Of a stretch of 64,000 nt of DNA, positions 11,821 to 23,759 are shown piece after piece (within the stretch, counting starts at the first letter, position 1; each line of letters begins with the position of its first letter). Made by a program: the position numbers and the translations under genes. The stretch comes from Amyelois transitella (Eukaryota > Arthropoda > Insecta > Lepidoptera > Pyralidae): contig NC_083524.1 of assembly GCF_032362555.1 (NCBI RefSeq), positions 8,418,001-8,482,000 of the forward strand, written 5' to 3'. Below the pieces are notes generated by a model, which saw only the letters and a list, made by a program, of their open reading frames with translations, searched no databases and had not been told where the DNA came from.

Positions 11821-11902
11821 AACACATTACTCAAGTCATAACATGTAGCGATTCCGACTAGACTACGCTGTATCCAAATTCGAAACTTTAATTAATTATT
11901 TG

Positions 11903-12165
11903 GTGCCGTGTGGTTCCCGTCAACAATACAAAAAAGAATAGAGCCACTCCATTTCTTTCCCATGGATGTCGTAAAAGGCGACTAAAAGATAGGCGCTCAC
12001 AAACTTGGGATTCTTTTTTAGGCGATAGGCTAGCAACCTGTCACTATTCGAATCTCAATTCTATCGTTAAGCCAAATAGCTGAATGTGGCCATTCAATCT
12101 TTTCCAGACTGTTGGCTCTGTCTATCCCGCAAGGGATATAGACGTGACCATATGTATGTATGTAT
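11903..12165 (+). repeat. SINE-A, full length
   Basis: GTGCCGTGTGGTTCCCGTCA to the (TATG)n tail. Confidence 0.85.
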
Positions 12166-12179
12166 ATATGTAATTAATT

Positions 12180-12360
12180 ATTATGGGACACTTCAACATA
12201 ACTTAATAGTTGTCATATCTTTTGGTTTGACAACATTGGTTGACGTCAAAATAATTACTTAAAACTAAGTTTGCTGCCGCTTCTGAAGCGTCAGTGCAGA
12301 AGAAGCGGTAACAAACTGCACTGTAGCATTTTCTTCAACAACGTCAACTTTACAATTATC
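12180..12360 (-). repeat. LINE 3' segment
   Basis: AACATTGGTTGACGTCAAA, GAAGCGTCAGTGCAGAAGAA, AACAAACTGCACTG and TTCTTCAACAACGTCAAC. The same block occurs at 28130, and inverted at 16585 and 42120. It matches the 3' end of the LINE in LAMTOR1 intron 3. Confidence 0.7.
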
Positions 12361-12518
12361 CGAACTTGGAATAGAAATGTGTATTTATATATAATCTCAA
12401 TCACAAAATAGGATCCTTCCTCACCTCTTTTAAACAAGAACAAAACAAGCACAAGCACGTCAATATCTTTTGCGGAGAAGACAGAGCTTATAAGTAACAT
12501 ATGTACATCTTTAAAATA

Positions 12519-12757
12519 TAGTGCCGTGTGATTCCCGGCACCAATATAAAAAGAATAGGACCACTCCATCTCTTTCCCACAGATGCAGTACAAGGCGACT
12601 AAGGGTTAGGTTTATAAACTTGGGATTTCTTATTTAAGCGATGGGCTATTGGAATCTCAATTCTATCATTAATCCTATCAGCTGAACGTGGCCTATCAAT
12701 ATTTCAAGACTGTTGGTTCTATGTACCTCGCAAGGGATATAGACGTGATCATATGAC
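12519..12757 (+). repeat. SINE-A, full length, diverged
   Basis: GTGCCGTGTGATTCCCGGCA to GACGTGATCATATGA. Confidence 0.8.
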
Positions 12758-13148
12758 TGGTAGACACTATGTATTTCTTCACGACCAAACCAGCTAGGTA
12801 TTATGTTTTCCAAGTTATAAATTTTGCATCTGAAGTAAATATTTTACAGGTTATTACGATAAATATGGGCGTCCATAAATTCACGCGAATCAGGAAGGTC
12901 CTTGTAACTTGATCCACGCATATGGCATACACAGAAGCTATTGCAAATCAAGCCCTATGATTGAAGCACCAAAGCGTATTTTACTTTGAGTTTGAGGTTA
13001 CCAGGGCCGTGTTAAGGTCAGATCATTTCTCCAGCAGTGTTTATTGCTGTTTCGATTGATTTAAGGGTAGTAGTTATTCGCGGGCATATTATGTAATATA
13101 TGACTGCCTTTGGTATTTACGTAAACATTATAAGACGAAGCAATAGAA
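12758..13148. other. unassigned stretch
   Basis: No gene or repeat recognised. Confidence 0.5.
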
Positions 13149-13381
13149 TACATACATTCATATAATCACGTTTATATCCCTTGCGGGTAGACAGGACCAA
13201 CAGTCTTGAAAAGACTGATAGGCCACGTTCAGCTGTTTGGCTTAATGATAGAATTGAGTTTCAAATTGTGACAGATCGCTAGCCCATCGCCTAAAAGAAC
13301 AATCCCAAGTTAATATGCCTATCCCTAAGTCGCGAGTGGTCCTATTCTTTTTTTTGTTGGTGCCGGGAACCACAAGGCACG
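13149..13381 (-). repeat. SINE-A with small internal deletions
   Basis: ATAATCACGTTTATATCCC to GGTGCCGGGAACCACAAGGC. The CCATCTCTTTCCCATGG part is deleted. Confidence 0.8.
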
Positions 13382-13636
13382 AAGCAATATATATGTTAAT
13401 TATAAGTTTGGCATGGATTTAGTTCGAAAAGGCATTCGAACTTTTTCTAATGGGCGATATAGTTCAAACTGTAAGTACTCAAGGTCAGGGGCTTTTCATA
13501 AAAATATTTATGAATTTGAATGGAACTTTTTTTTATTTAATATAGAATTAGGCATTTGTTTTATCAACTGATGGTAAGTGACGACGTAGCCTTAAGAAAT
13601 TAATAAAGAAAGCCTATAATAACAATGAATTAATAA

Positions 13637-13692
13637 ACACGGGACAAATAACACAGACTGAGTAAGCCTTTGAGTAAGTTCAAGACTTGTGT
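13637..13692 (-). repeat. SINE-B 3' end
   Basis: GGGACAAATAACACAGACTG and GAGTAAGTTCAAGACTTGTG on the minus strand. Confidence 0.6.
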
Positions 13693-14085
13693 TATGAAAT
13701 ATATGTAAATAAGTTTTTCGAGATCAGAAAAAGGTCGTTTTTCAAAATGGCCGAGCCAAGTACCAAATCCGGAATTTCTGTATCACAGACAAAACTGGTC
13801 TTTTCACGAAAAATTACATAAAAAATTATAACATAGCGAATCACATGAAGATACACGTGTTTACAAGGTTTCCCTCGCGTTGAAAGGCGTAGAAGGTTAC
13901 AAGGGGAGATGAAAAAGGAAAAAGTGAATGAGTAGGTCGAGGGCGCTCTGTGATCGCGGCGAAGGAAGCTAATTAGAATGGTAGTATAAAGATACAAAAA
14001 CCGGCTAAGTGTGTGTTGTGCCCAAAGAAATCAGAATAATTTCAATTTCCTATGTTCGTGCCACATATAGTGTAGTAATTCCTTA

Positions 14086-14306
14086 TCCTACTAATATTAT
14101 AAATGCGAAAGTTTGTGAGTATGTCAGATTGTCAGTATGGATGTTTGTTACTCTTTCACGCAAAAACTACTGAACCGATTACGATGAAATTTGGTATGTA
14201 GGTAGCTGAAGTCCCAGAATAACATATACATAGGCTACTTTTTATGCCGAAGTTCCCGCGGGATTAACAGGGTTTCCATGCGGACGAAGACGCGGGAGGC
14301 CTCTAG
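14086..14306 (+). mobile_element. non-autonomous Helitron-like element
   Basis: Starts TCCTACTAATATTATAAATG after a host A and ends GCCTCTAG before a host T, matching the A-TC...CTAG-T insertion rule of Helitrons. It contains CTACTGAACCGATTACGATG and a degenerate GC-rich stem near the 3' end. No rep/helicase coding. Confidence 0.65.
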
Positions 14307-14339
14307 TTTCAAATAATTACGAACACGTCGGAAAATAGG

Positions 14340-14550
14340 AGGAGGATAGGCTTACAAACTTGGGATTCTTTTTAGGCGATGGACTAGCAACCTGTCACTA
14401 TTTGAATCTCAATGCTATCATTAAGCCAAATAGCTGAGCGTGGCCCATCAGTCTTTTCAAGACTGTTGGCTTTGTCTACCCCACAAGGGATATAGACGTG
14501 ACCATATGTATGTTTGTATATGTATATATGTGTATGTATGTATGTATAGA
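14340..14550 (+). repeat. SINE-A, head truncated
   Basis: GGATAGGCTTACAAACTTGG to an expanded TATG/TGTA tail. Confidence 0.75.
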
Positions 14551-14827
14551 TGTGTATACTCTCCATACTGCTTACTATATTATGTACTGTATTACCCCAT
14601 CAAATCTATGATATTTTTCCGTCTCAGCCCACTGGTTCCCAGTCCCATTTTATATGTTACATGGGACATTACGTATGAGTGGGTCACATACGTGGTGTTT
14701 AGTGACTGATGGCACGAAATTGCACTTTGTTATGTCATGTTAATAGTTCACATCGACGTGAGAAGGCCACTCGTGTAAATTGCTTTTTCTAACAGACTTT
14801 AAAATGAATCAGTTATTTTCTATCTAT

Positions 14828-15054
14828 CTATATAATCTTGTTTTTATTCCTTGCGGGGTAGACAGACACAGAAATCTTGAAAGGCCACGTTTAGCAGTTT
14901 GGCCTAATGATAGAATTGAGATTTAAATAGTGACAGGTTTCTAGCACATCGCCTACAAGAGGAATTCCAAGTTTCCAAGTTTATAAGCCCATCCCTTGGT
15001 TGCCTTTTACAACATGGATACTTCAATTCTAAAGTGCCGGAAACCACACGACAC
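14828..15054 (-). repeat. SINE-A, diverged
   Basis: TTCCTTGCGGGGTAGACAG to GCCGGAAACCACACGACAC. Confidence 0.7.
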
Positions 15055-15355
15055 TAGATGTAGAAACTTACATTCTGATCTTGATATAGCAGTACAGACG
15101 AAGATTACAATCTTATTTCTAATTTTTTTTCACCAACAATTTGCTTACATACATTGTCTTGTGTTTTATTGATTTTCAACAAAAACAAATTGATTATAAT
15201 TGGCCTGTTTCATAAATGGGTGTTGTTTACGATGCATGCTATCACGCGAAAGCATTTAAATATAGATCTACATAACTGCTTAACTGTTTAAGCAGAAAAA
15301 TCTAATTTTCACTCAAGAGTTTTGGATCTGCCGTGTTAAAATAATTAAAATGAGA

Positions 15356-15617
15356 TTGCCGTGTGGTTCCCGGCACCAATACAAAAAAGTATATGACCAC
15401 TCCATCTCTTTCCCATAGATGTCGTAAAAGGCGACTAAGGGATAGGCTTACAAACTTGGGATTCTTTTTTTAGGCGATGGGCTAGCAACCTGTCACTATT
15501 TGAATCTCAATACTGTCTTAAAGCCAAATAGCTGAACGTGGCCTATCAGTCTTTTCAAGACTGTTGGCTCTGTCTACCCCGCAAGGGATATAGAAGTGAC
15601 CATATGTATGTATGTAG
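15356..15617 (+). repeat. SINE-A, full length
   Basis: GCCGTGTGGTTCCCGGCACC to ATATGTATGTATGTA. Confidence 0.85.
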
Positions 15618-15659
15618 TTTTGGATACCAATACAATGTGGTATGAGCTATACCTATATG

Positions 15660-15785
15660 TACATAGATACATACATATAATCAAGTTTATATCCCTTGCG
15701 GGGTAGACAGTTAGACAGTCAACAGTGATGAAAAGACTGACAGAAAACGTTGATCTGTGACAGGTTGCTAGCACATCGCCTAAGA
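15660..15785 (-). repeat. SINE-A 3' half
   Basis: CATACATATAATCAAGTTTA to CACATCGCCTAAG. Confidence 0.7.
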
Positions 15786-16010
15786 TAAGCTTTGAGCTTA
15801 TTTTAATTAGTCTAATTAGTAACTTTTGACTTCGTTAAACCACTAATTTAAGACCTGCAAATATTTATTACTAACTAGGTTATTTGTTTTGTAATTCCAA
15901 TTTTAGAATACCATAAAATACATAAGAATTAATTTAATCCGTCGTTCACATACAAATTTTTAGTTTAATACAATAATCAGTCATGAGAGAGTATATAATC
16001 TCCGTATGTA

Positions 16011-16041
<31 letters not shown>

Positions 16042-16124
16042 GTGTAGTTTATAGGTATATATTATGTATATATTTATAGTATATATGGTGTAAGTAAGTT
16101 TATTATACATTATTATTATCATCC

Positions 16125-16245
16125 ACACAAAGGTCATCCGCTTAACCCAATGGTAGACTGTTAGATAATTCTATTAGCATTAAGTCCGCCTATTGTACTT
16201 TACAAATTGAAATTGTTACAATAAAGAATAAATAAATAGTTCAAC
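16125..16245 (+). repeat. LINE 3' tail ending in (AATA)n
   Basis: CCAATGGTAGACTGTTAGAT, CATTAAGTCCGCCTATTGTA and AATAAAGAATAAATAAATA. Confidence 0.5.
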
Positions 16246-16584
16246 TGCAACAAAAAAATTAAATCTTCGACCATATCTTGAATATCTTGAACAAAGCACA
16301 AGTGTCTATTTTAAAAATATCAAAGCTAGTGAGTTTATTTTCTTAACTTTTACAGAGAGCAGTTTTCTTTGCTGTCAGTTGGAAGCTATACCAGGATTAG
16401 GTGTCTGAAGTCAGAAATAGAAATACTCGAAGATCCAGTGGGATGAACGGAGGGAATATTTTATAAGCTGTTCTAGGAGTTCTATTATAGGATTTGTGGC
16501 TCGTTTAAGAGACGGAGTGGTGCCCTTATAAACACAATCAGACAGGCTAGATTTGTCACGAATTAGTTTCAAATAGTTCCTATA

Positions 16585-16720
16585 TATATTTTGTAAATTG
16601 ACGTCCGACGAAAATGCTGCAGTGTAGTTTGTTCCGCTTCTTCTACACATGCGCTTTGGAAGCGGGAGTAGTTATAATTAGATTTAAGTTATGTGACGTC
16701 AATAAGTGATACCTTGTATC
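16585..16720 (+). repeat. LINE 3' segment, inverted relative to 12180
   Basis: GACGTCCGACGAAAATGCTG, GTGTAGTTTGTTCCGCTTCT and TTTGGAAGCGGGAGTA. Confidence 0.55.
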
Positions 16721-16741
16721 CAATTTTGAACATAAATCTAT

Positions 16742-16981
16742 GCTATTCCCGGCACCAGTAGAAAAAAGAAAAGGACTACTCTATCTCTTTTCCATGGATT
16801 TCGAAAAAGGCGACTAAGCAATTTGCTTACAAACTTGGGATTCTTCTTTTAAGCGATCGGCTAGCAACCTGTCACTATTTAAATCTCAATTCTATCAATA
16901 AGCCAAACAGCTGAACGTGGCCTTTCAGTCTTTTCACGACTTGGCTCTGTCTACCCCGCAAGGGATATAGACGGTATGTAG
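16742..16981 (+). repeat. SINE-A, head slightly short
   Basis: TTCCCGGCACCAGTAG to GGATATAGACGGTATG. Confidence 0.8.
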
Positions 16982-17850
16982 TTTGAAATAAATCACTATT
17001 AAAGCTTCAATGCCCGATTAACCTATTTTGCGAGTCCGTTAATAGTGGAATATCTGTGTACACTGAACACATGGTTGGGCGCTCATCTGGACCAAAATTA
17101 GATCACCATACATACGTGTTTGATAGTGCCCTACATTTTGAAGCCATAGGGTCACGATGACCGACGGCGATTGGAAAGGTTAATGAATCTGAATTAAAAA
17201 GCGTTTTGCTAGTTTAATTCAAGGACGAAATTCTCAATTAGACCGTACTTTTTTTAGTATGTTGATCCCTTTTTTTTAATGGACTGAAACACAGGCTTCT
17301 TTTATTTCATTTATTCTTACTTACATACAACATACCAGTGAGCAAACATGTATAGATATAAATGTAATGTAAAGATAAATGTATATAGGGCTGGTCTTTA
17401 TTTCGCTCAAAAGATAAGCATTGCCATTCAACGTGGCAATGCTGCCAGCCTTCTGGGCACTTTACCTCAAGACTCAGATCTGCCAAGACTTGCATTTTTG
17501 TAAATATTTAGTTTTATATTGAGGCTTATTTGTAGTTTTATTAATAAGTTTTATTTAGATTTATTTAAGTTTTAGTTAGGTAACTTACAATGTGTTATAA
17601 TAATAGCCTGGAAATAATCGTCAAAAACTAAAATTGTAAGAATGATATGTTGTGTACATACACAACATATCATATACTATATCTATACATCTTGCATTCC
17701 ATCATCAGAATGCAATATCACTCATAGTCACGTAACACACGAATGCTATGTTTTTGTATGCATTTTACAATGCTGATTGTAATGATTTAATGATAGGTAA
17801 TGACATTGCTGGGAGTAATGAACTTGAATCTCTCTCTCTCTTTCTTTCAC
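16982..17850. other. unassigned stretch
   Basis: No supported gene. A short palindrome (ATGATATGTTGTGTACATAC / CACAACATATCAT) lies at about 17641-17672. Confidence 0.5.
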
Positions 17851-18432
17851 ATACATACATACATGTAATCACGTCCTAATCCTTTACTGGGTAGACAGAG
17901 ACAACGGACGTAAAGGCCATGTTCAGCTGTATGGCTTAACTAGTTTTTACTTGCAGTGAATTTAGCGCCAACTACAAAAAGTTACTAATTTAACGCAAAC
18001 TACAAAAGAATACCAAATTATTCGTTGGGTAAATTATTTTAAGTTGGGATGATGTCAAGAATAGTTGCTAACCCATCGCCTAAAATATCAATACATACAT
18101 ATGGTCACGTCTATATCCCTTGCGGGGTAGACAGAGCCAACAGTTTTGACAAGACTGAATGACCACGTTCAGCTATTTGGCTTAATGATAGAATTGAGAA
18201 TTGCGATACAAATAGTGACAGGTTGCTAGCCCATCGCCTAAAATATTAATACATACATACTTACATATGGTCACGTCTATATCCCTTGCGGGGTAGACAG
18301 AGCCAACAGTCTTGAAAAGACTGAATGCCCACGTTCAGCTAATTTGCTTAATAATAGAATTGAGATTCTAATAGTGACAGGTTGCTAGCCCATCGCCTTA
18401 AAAAAGAATCCCAAGTTTGTAAGCCTATCCTA
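17851..18432 (-). repeat. array of three SINE-A 3' parts
   Basis: Copies at about 17851-18088 (split by an unrelated insert at 17945-18060), 18090-18246 and 18248-18432. The first two stop at CGCCTAAAATAT and are followed at once by the next (CATA)n tail. A tandem amplification rather than independent insertions. Confidence 0.75.
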
Positions 18433-18811
18433 TATTAATCTCAAGATTATTAGCCTTCTTAACGCAGTTGGCATACATTATGTTTTTTCTGCCCGATTCT
18501 AGACAAACATTGAAGCTTTTTCACACCCACATCACAAAATTCGGTACGGGATAGACAGCGCCTATCGAATAGTCAGTAAACTCGAAGACTACGTTACCTT
18601 GGATGAATAATTGAAGAAATGGGTGAACCTGAACTCAGATAAGAACCAACCTGAATATTTTCGACGTTAAATCCGACCAAATTAATATTTACCTGAAACA
18701 AATTGATTTAAAATAATAAGTATAACAGATTCTACACATTTTTATTGACAGTATGATAAATTTATCGATACTGCACAATGTGGTGTTTATAATTTTAATC
18801 ATTTGACTGAT
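18433..18811. other. unassigned stretch
   Basis: Nothing recognised. Confidence 0.45.
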
Positions 18812-18970
18812 GTGCCGTGTGGTTAGAATTAGTGGTAAGAATAGGACCACTCCATCTCTTTCCCATGGATGTCGTAAAATGCGACTACGGGATAGGCTTA
18901 CAAACTTGGGTTTCTTTTTTAAGGCGATGGTTTAGCAACCTGTCACTATTTGAATCTCAATTCTATAATT
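18812..18970 (+). repeat. SINE-A 5' half
   Basis: TGCCGTGTGGTTAGAATTAG to TGAATCTCAATTCTATAATT. Confidence 0.75.
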
Positions 18971-18984
18971 AGTATTCAAACTAA

Positions 18985-19105
18985 TGTACATAACTTTGAA
19001 AATAGTCATTGATACATGGCCGGGGTGGGATTCGAACCTGTGTTTTTATGCGCATCACGCATTTTAACCGGGCACCTTACGGATTCGACCACAGACGCTC
19101 TTGTT
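18985..19105 (-). repeat. SINE-C, second tRNA-like family
   Basis: On the minus strand GGTCGAATCCGTAAGGTGCC is followed by a B-box-like GGTTCGAATCCCACC and GGCCATGTATCAATGACTAT. The same order occurs at 31345. Confidence 0.65.
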
Positions 19106-19149
19106 CTTGTATTTAACAAGACTGCAACTAGCTTAAGCTTAAGCTAACT

Positions 19150-19392
19150 ACAAAAAAGAATAGGACCACTCCAGCTCTTTCCCGTGGATGTCGTAAAAGG
19201 GGACTACGGGATAGACTCACAAACTTGGGATTCTTTTTTAGGCGATGGGCTAGCAACCTGTCACTATTTGAATCTCAATTCTATCATTGAGCCAAATAGC
19301 TGAATGTGGCCATTCAGTCTTTTCAAGACTGTTGGCTCTGTCTACCCCGCAAGGGATATAGCCGTGACCATATGTATGTATGTATGTATGCG
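19150..19392 (+). repeat. SINE-A, head truncated
   Basis: AAAGAATAGGACCACTCCAG to a (TATG)n tail. Confidence 0.8.
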
Positions 19393-19663
19393 ACTAGCTT
19401 TATCTGCAGTCGACTGTACCTAGTCCATGTGATAGATAACCTTGCTATCAATTAGTTGGCTCTGACCTGGACACATATGTTAGTAAACAGTTGAGTCAGT
19501 GTCGACTATTTGCAACTATACCATATTTGGCTTCAAGGTCAGGATAGTGTTGGTAGTACGTACTTGTATAGAAGAAACGTTTTTATTAGCCTAACATCTA
19601 AATATGAATAAAAATTGTTTTTGTACCAATTATCTTAGTAAGAATTAAGTTTTTATATCGGCA

Positions 19664-19998
19664 GTGCCGTGTGGTTCCCGGCACCAATACAAAGAAGAAT
19701 AGGATCACTCCATCTCTTTCCCATGGATGTCGTAAAAGGCGACTGAGGGATAGGCTTACAAACTTGGAATTCCCTTTTTAGGCGATGGGCTAGCAACCTG
19801 TCATTATTAGGATCTCAATTCTATAATTCGCTCAGCTATTTGGCTTAATGAAAGAATTGAGATTCAAATAGTGACAGGTTGCTAGCCCATCGCCTAGAAA
19901 AGAATCCCAAGTTCTTTCAACCTTTTACGACAACCATGGGAAAGAGATGGAGTGTTCCTATTCTTTTTTGTATTGGTGCCGGGAACCACACGGCACCT
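19664..19998. repeat. inverted pair of SINE-A 5' halves (tail to tail)
   Basis: Plus-strand half at 19664-19827 faces a minus-strand half at 19838-19998, joined near the element's middle with about 10 bp between. Both outer ends are complete heads. The tails are missing, so this is a near-perfect foldback. Confidence 0.85.
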
Positions 19999-20170
19999 AC
20001 TCTCCTACCAAGTTCGACATATGTAGGTACAAAATACGTGATGATCTGTATACACGTGCATTAAATTGCACACACATGCATTATTAGCATGCAAGGCGCA
20101 CGCCATACATATGAGACACCTCGTTATAGTCGTAATGTTTGTTTATCACTATGATAAGTTGCATTATTAT

Positions 20171-20692
20171 CTATACATATAATCACGTCCATATCCCTTG
20201 CGGGGTAGACAGAGTCAACAGTCTTGAAAAGACTGATAGGCCACATTGAGCTATTTGGCTTAATGATGGATTTGAGATTCAAATAGTGACAGGTTGCTAG
20301 CCCATCGCCTAAAAGAATTTCAAGTTTGTAAGCCTATCCCTTAGTCGCCTTTTACAACATCCATGGGAACGAGATGGAGTGGTCCTATTCTTTTTATATT
20401 GGTGCCGGGAACCACACGGCAATATTAATCAAAACATTAAAACATTGCCGTGTGGTTCCGGGCACCAATAGAAAAAAGAATAGGACCACTCCATCTCTCT
20501 CCTATGGATGTCGTAAAAGGCGACTAAGGGGTAGGCTTATAAACTTGGGATTCTTCTTTTAGGCGATGGGCTAGCAACCTGTCACTATATAAGCCAAATA
20601 GCTCAACGTGGCCTATCAGTCTTTTCAGAGCCAACAGGCTCTGTCTACCCTGCAAGGGATATAGACGTGATTATATGTATGTACGTATGTAC
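20171..20692. repeat. head-to-head pair of SINE-A copies
   Basis: Minus copy 20171-20420 and plus copy 20445-20692 with only about 24 bp between their heads, forming a 520-bp inverted repeat. Confidence 0.85.
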
Positions 20693-20866
20693 ATTAAACC
20701 GACATTGAAAACCCGGTAATGGCTAGTGGGGGAACAAAGGTTGACCCCGTACCATCTCGTCACGGACCCTCGTTCCGGATGACGCCGCCTATCATTGAAG
20801 TTTGAATTGCATGTTGCAATTGCATACTCATTTTATTGCGCTTGATACATACATACATACATATAT
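20693..20866. other. small GC-rich segment of unknown origin
   Basis: About 20735-20800 is GC-rich and open (MASGGTKVDPVPSRHGPSF then TGA at about 20802) between repeats. No family recognised. Confidence 0.3.
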
Positions 20867-20873
20867 ACGGGAC

Positions 20874-21094
20874 AAATTACACAGATTGAGTGAGCCTCGG
20901 AGTAAGTTCGAGACTTGTGTTACGAGATACTAACTCAACGATACTATATTTTATAATAAATACTTATATATACATAAACATCCAAGACTCAGGCCAATCA
21001 GAGAAAGTTCGTTTCTTATCATGCCCTGGCCGGGATTCGAACCCGGGACCTCCGGTTTCACAGACAAGCGCACTACCGCTGCGCCACAGAGGCC
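20874..21094 (-). mobile_element. SINE-B, full length
   Basis: Minus-strand head with intact A and B boxes (GGTTCGAATCCCGGCC), body and 3' stem. Confidence 0.85.
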
Positions 21095-21104
21095 GTCATA
21101 CATA

Positions 21105-21330
21105 CATACCTACATACATAAAATCACGCCTTTTTCATGGAGGCGTAGGCAGAGACTACCTCTTTCCACTTGCCACGATCTCTGCATACTTCCTTCGCTT
21201 CATCAACATTCATAATTCTTTTCATGCAAGCTCGGCGGTTTCGGGTACTCGATTGCAGATATAACAACCAATTGTGAATTGTGAGTATATATAATTTGGC
21301 TTCATCCACATTCATCAGTCTTTTCATACA
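21105..21330 (-). repeat. LINE-R 3' end, with a second small piece
   Basis: Minus-strand tail (CATA)n plus the AAATCACGCC end and the DEAKEVCRDRGKWKEVVSAY region. A further piece encoding MKRLMNVDEAK lies at 21294-21330. The tail directly abuts the SINE-B copy at 20874-21094. Confidence 0.7.
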
Positions 21331-22014
21331 TATTTTATATATACTGATTTTAATTTGTTAAAAATGTAAAATTAGAAAAAAAATACATACTTAAAAAAAA
21401 TCATCATTGTCTCAATAAGTCGTCTACTTAAACACCAAAATGACTACTACTTGGTCAAGTCCTTTTTCTTCTAACATTGTACATATATTAATTTAATATT
21501 TCTTGTTAAATTAGTTATCTACATAATAACTTAAAACACAAATGCCACAACTAACATTAAGTAGCAAACAAAATTACGAGATTTCTAAAAATTTTCGCAA
21601 AACCCGAATCTGTTTGACCTAAGCTTTGAATGTCAATATAAAGTTGATAGGTCGCATATACCGTTGGGTAATTATGATAATGAGTATCTTATGTAGGTAC
21701 ATATGTTTAATGTTGTCAGTTTGAAATATGACGTGTTGGGCCATATTTTGTGTTCAATTTGATTACGATGATTGCATTAACTGATTTTAAACTTTTGCGT
21801 TGCATTATACTATTTATAAATAATACAGGTAATTATGTTACAATGATACGTGGTCACAGAATGACTCACGCTCGTGACCACGTCGTGTGTGACCACGTCT
21901 ACTGATATTATTATTTTTTAGCACACACACGTTCCTTTATTAGCACATACTTAAAAAAGAATCTGAAGGCACGCTGCTTATAAATTAAAGTTTTAAATAC
22001 ATACCATCACAACA
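21331..22014. other. mostly unassigned; contains repeat shared with 34.6 kb
   Basis: 21782-21831 (GCGTTGCATTATACTATT, TATAAATAATACAGG) is nearly identical to 34618-34668. It is followed by GTTACAATGATACGTGGTCA, which appears reverse-complemented in the 34.7-kb copy, and by CGTGACCACG repeats. Confidence 0.55.
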
Positions 22015-22140
22015 TACATATGTACATACCATCACGCCTGTGACCCACAAGGGTAGGCAGAGACTATGGAGTTCCACTTGCTAAGATCCTTACTTTCTCT
22101 GGATTCCTAACACTCAAAAATGTTGTCATACATTCTCGAC
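22015..22140 (-). repeat. LINE-R 3' end, diverged
   Basis: ATCACGCC tail, GTAGGCAGAGACTA core and CCACTTGCTAAGATC in the order expected on the minus strand, with many changes. Confidence 0.55.
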
Positions 22141-22867
22141 GACTGATATTCAAATAATGACAATAGGACTAAAGGGGTCAAAATAAAATACTGCATTAGC
22201 AATACAGTATTTATATATAAAATTCTCGTGTCACAATGTTCGTTCTCGTACTCCTCCGAAACGGCTTTGTGAGCATATTGAGTAGGTCTAAGAAACGGCC
22301 GACATCTATTTTTCATACTCTTAACGTTTTTTTTTTAAATAAAAATTATTTATATGGCAAAACAACGTTTGCCGGTTATTTCATATTTATTTCGCTTGGA
22401 AGCAATACGTCCGTCTTACTCGTACAGAGCCCGTGACGCAGAAGTAGAGAGTATAAACTAAACAGTTGGCAGTTATTAAATATTACTTTATATATTCCAA
22501 AAGTGACAGGTTGCTAGCCCATTTCCTAAAAAAGAGTGCCTATAATACTTTAGTCTTCATCTTTTATAATAATATTATAGAATTCAGTTTCAGATAGTGA
22601 CAGGTTGCTAGCCTAAAAGGTTCCATTTACTCAAAACCGCTCCATACTTAGTAGTATAACATAAGATGGTAGGAAATTCGCATCAGTGGAGCGAGTAAGC
22701 CTATTCCAGTCCATAATAATGTGGCGTTGTTATGGCAGTAATAATTATATAGTCGCAACAGTTTTGCGAAGATTTATAGCTGGAGAACACGTAATGTTAC
22801 ACGGAATAGACATCCCAACCAACCCAAAAGAAGTAACGAAGAAATTTAAATAGTTTAAAAAAAACTA
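22141..22867. other. unassigned stretch with two SINE-A crumbs
   Basis: GTGACAGGTTGCTAGCC occurs at about 22502 and 22597 (minus SINE-A core pieces). No gene seen. Confidence 0.5.
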
Positions 22868-23052
22868 GGGATAGGCTTACAAACTTGGGATTCTTTTTTT
22901 TAGTCGATGGGCCAGCAACCTGTCTCTATTTGAATCTCAATTGTATCATTAAGCCAAATAGCTGAACGTGGCCATTCAGTCTTTTCAAGACTGTTGGCTC
23001 TGTATACCCCGCAAGGGATATGGACGTGACCATATGTATGTATATGTATATG
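22868..23052 (+). repeat. SINE-A, head truncated
   Basis: GGGATAGGCTTACAAACTTG to CCATATGTATGTATATG. Confidence 0.8.
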
Positions 23053-23116
23053 AAAAATTTTAGTTTTAGTCCCAAAGAAACGTTTCATATAATTACAACG
23101 CACACATTTTGTTTGT

Positions 23117-23342
23117 ATAGTGTGGTTTCTGGCATTAAAGAATAGGACAACTCCATCTCTTACCCATGGATGTCGTAAAAGGCGACTAAGGGATAGGCTT
23201 ATAAACTTGGGATTCTTCTTGTAGGCGAGGGGCTAGCAACCTCAATTGAATCTCAATTCCATTTAAAAACCATACAGTTCTGTTCAAGACTGTTAGCTCT
23301 GTCTAGCCCGTAAAGGATATAGACGTGATAGTATGTAAGGAT
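23117..23342 (+). repeat. SINE-A, diverged
   Basis: ATAGTGTGGTTTCTGGCA to GACGTGATAGTATGTA. Confidence 0.75.
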
Positions 23343-23759
23343 GTATAGAAATTTTCTGTTTTTATGGTCACGCCTCTTTTCCGGCAGAAATTACAGATGC
23401 AGATTTTTTATTCGTTCTGAATAAGGTCATAATGGTAATGGTTTTAAGCGAAAAGTGCAATCAGTCTAATCTGCAGATCAGCTGTTCCAGTCTATTTGGA
23501 TCAGAGATATCTATCTCTTGCAACATAATCATCGGCTGTAGTGAGAGTTAGTTGCGCAACTTTATGTTGTGGAGAATCACCGTCGAAATTGCTAAAGATG
23601 GGTAGTTGGCGCTCAAACAGTAGCAACTACTAACTAGTCACTTGAAATAAATTTCAATTCATTTATTGCACATCATTTTGTACATTTCAGTTCTAACTAC
23701 TACAATAGTCACTGTTTTAATTATGGGTACAACTAATAATGGGTAAGTTGTTGTTAAGT
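23343..23759. other. unassigned stretch
   Basis: A LINE-R tip (GTCACGCCTCTTTTCCGGCA) near 23367; otherwise nothing recognised. Confidence 0.45.

Noticed and set aside
13692-13997. 101-codon open frame on the minus strand
   Set aside because: Low-complexity hydrophobic translation from AT-rich DNA, no splice signals in place and no recognisable domain.
14440-14709. 89-codon plus-strand frame
   Set aside because: Starts in a SINE-A tail and runs into unrelated AT-rich DNA; no conserved motif.
17851-18432. CRISPR-like array of regularly spaced repeats
   Set aside because: The repeated units are partial SINE-A copies with (CATA)n tails in an animal genome; there are no short unique spacers.
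20890-21264. 124-codon plus-strand frame
   Set aside because: Antisense of SINE-B (PGRDSNPGPP is the well-known false peptide from the B box) joined to LINE-R antisense.
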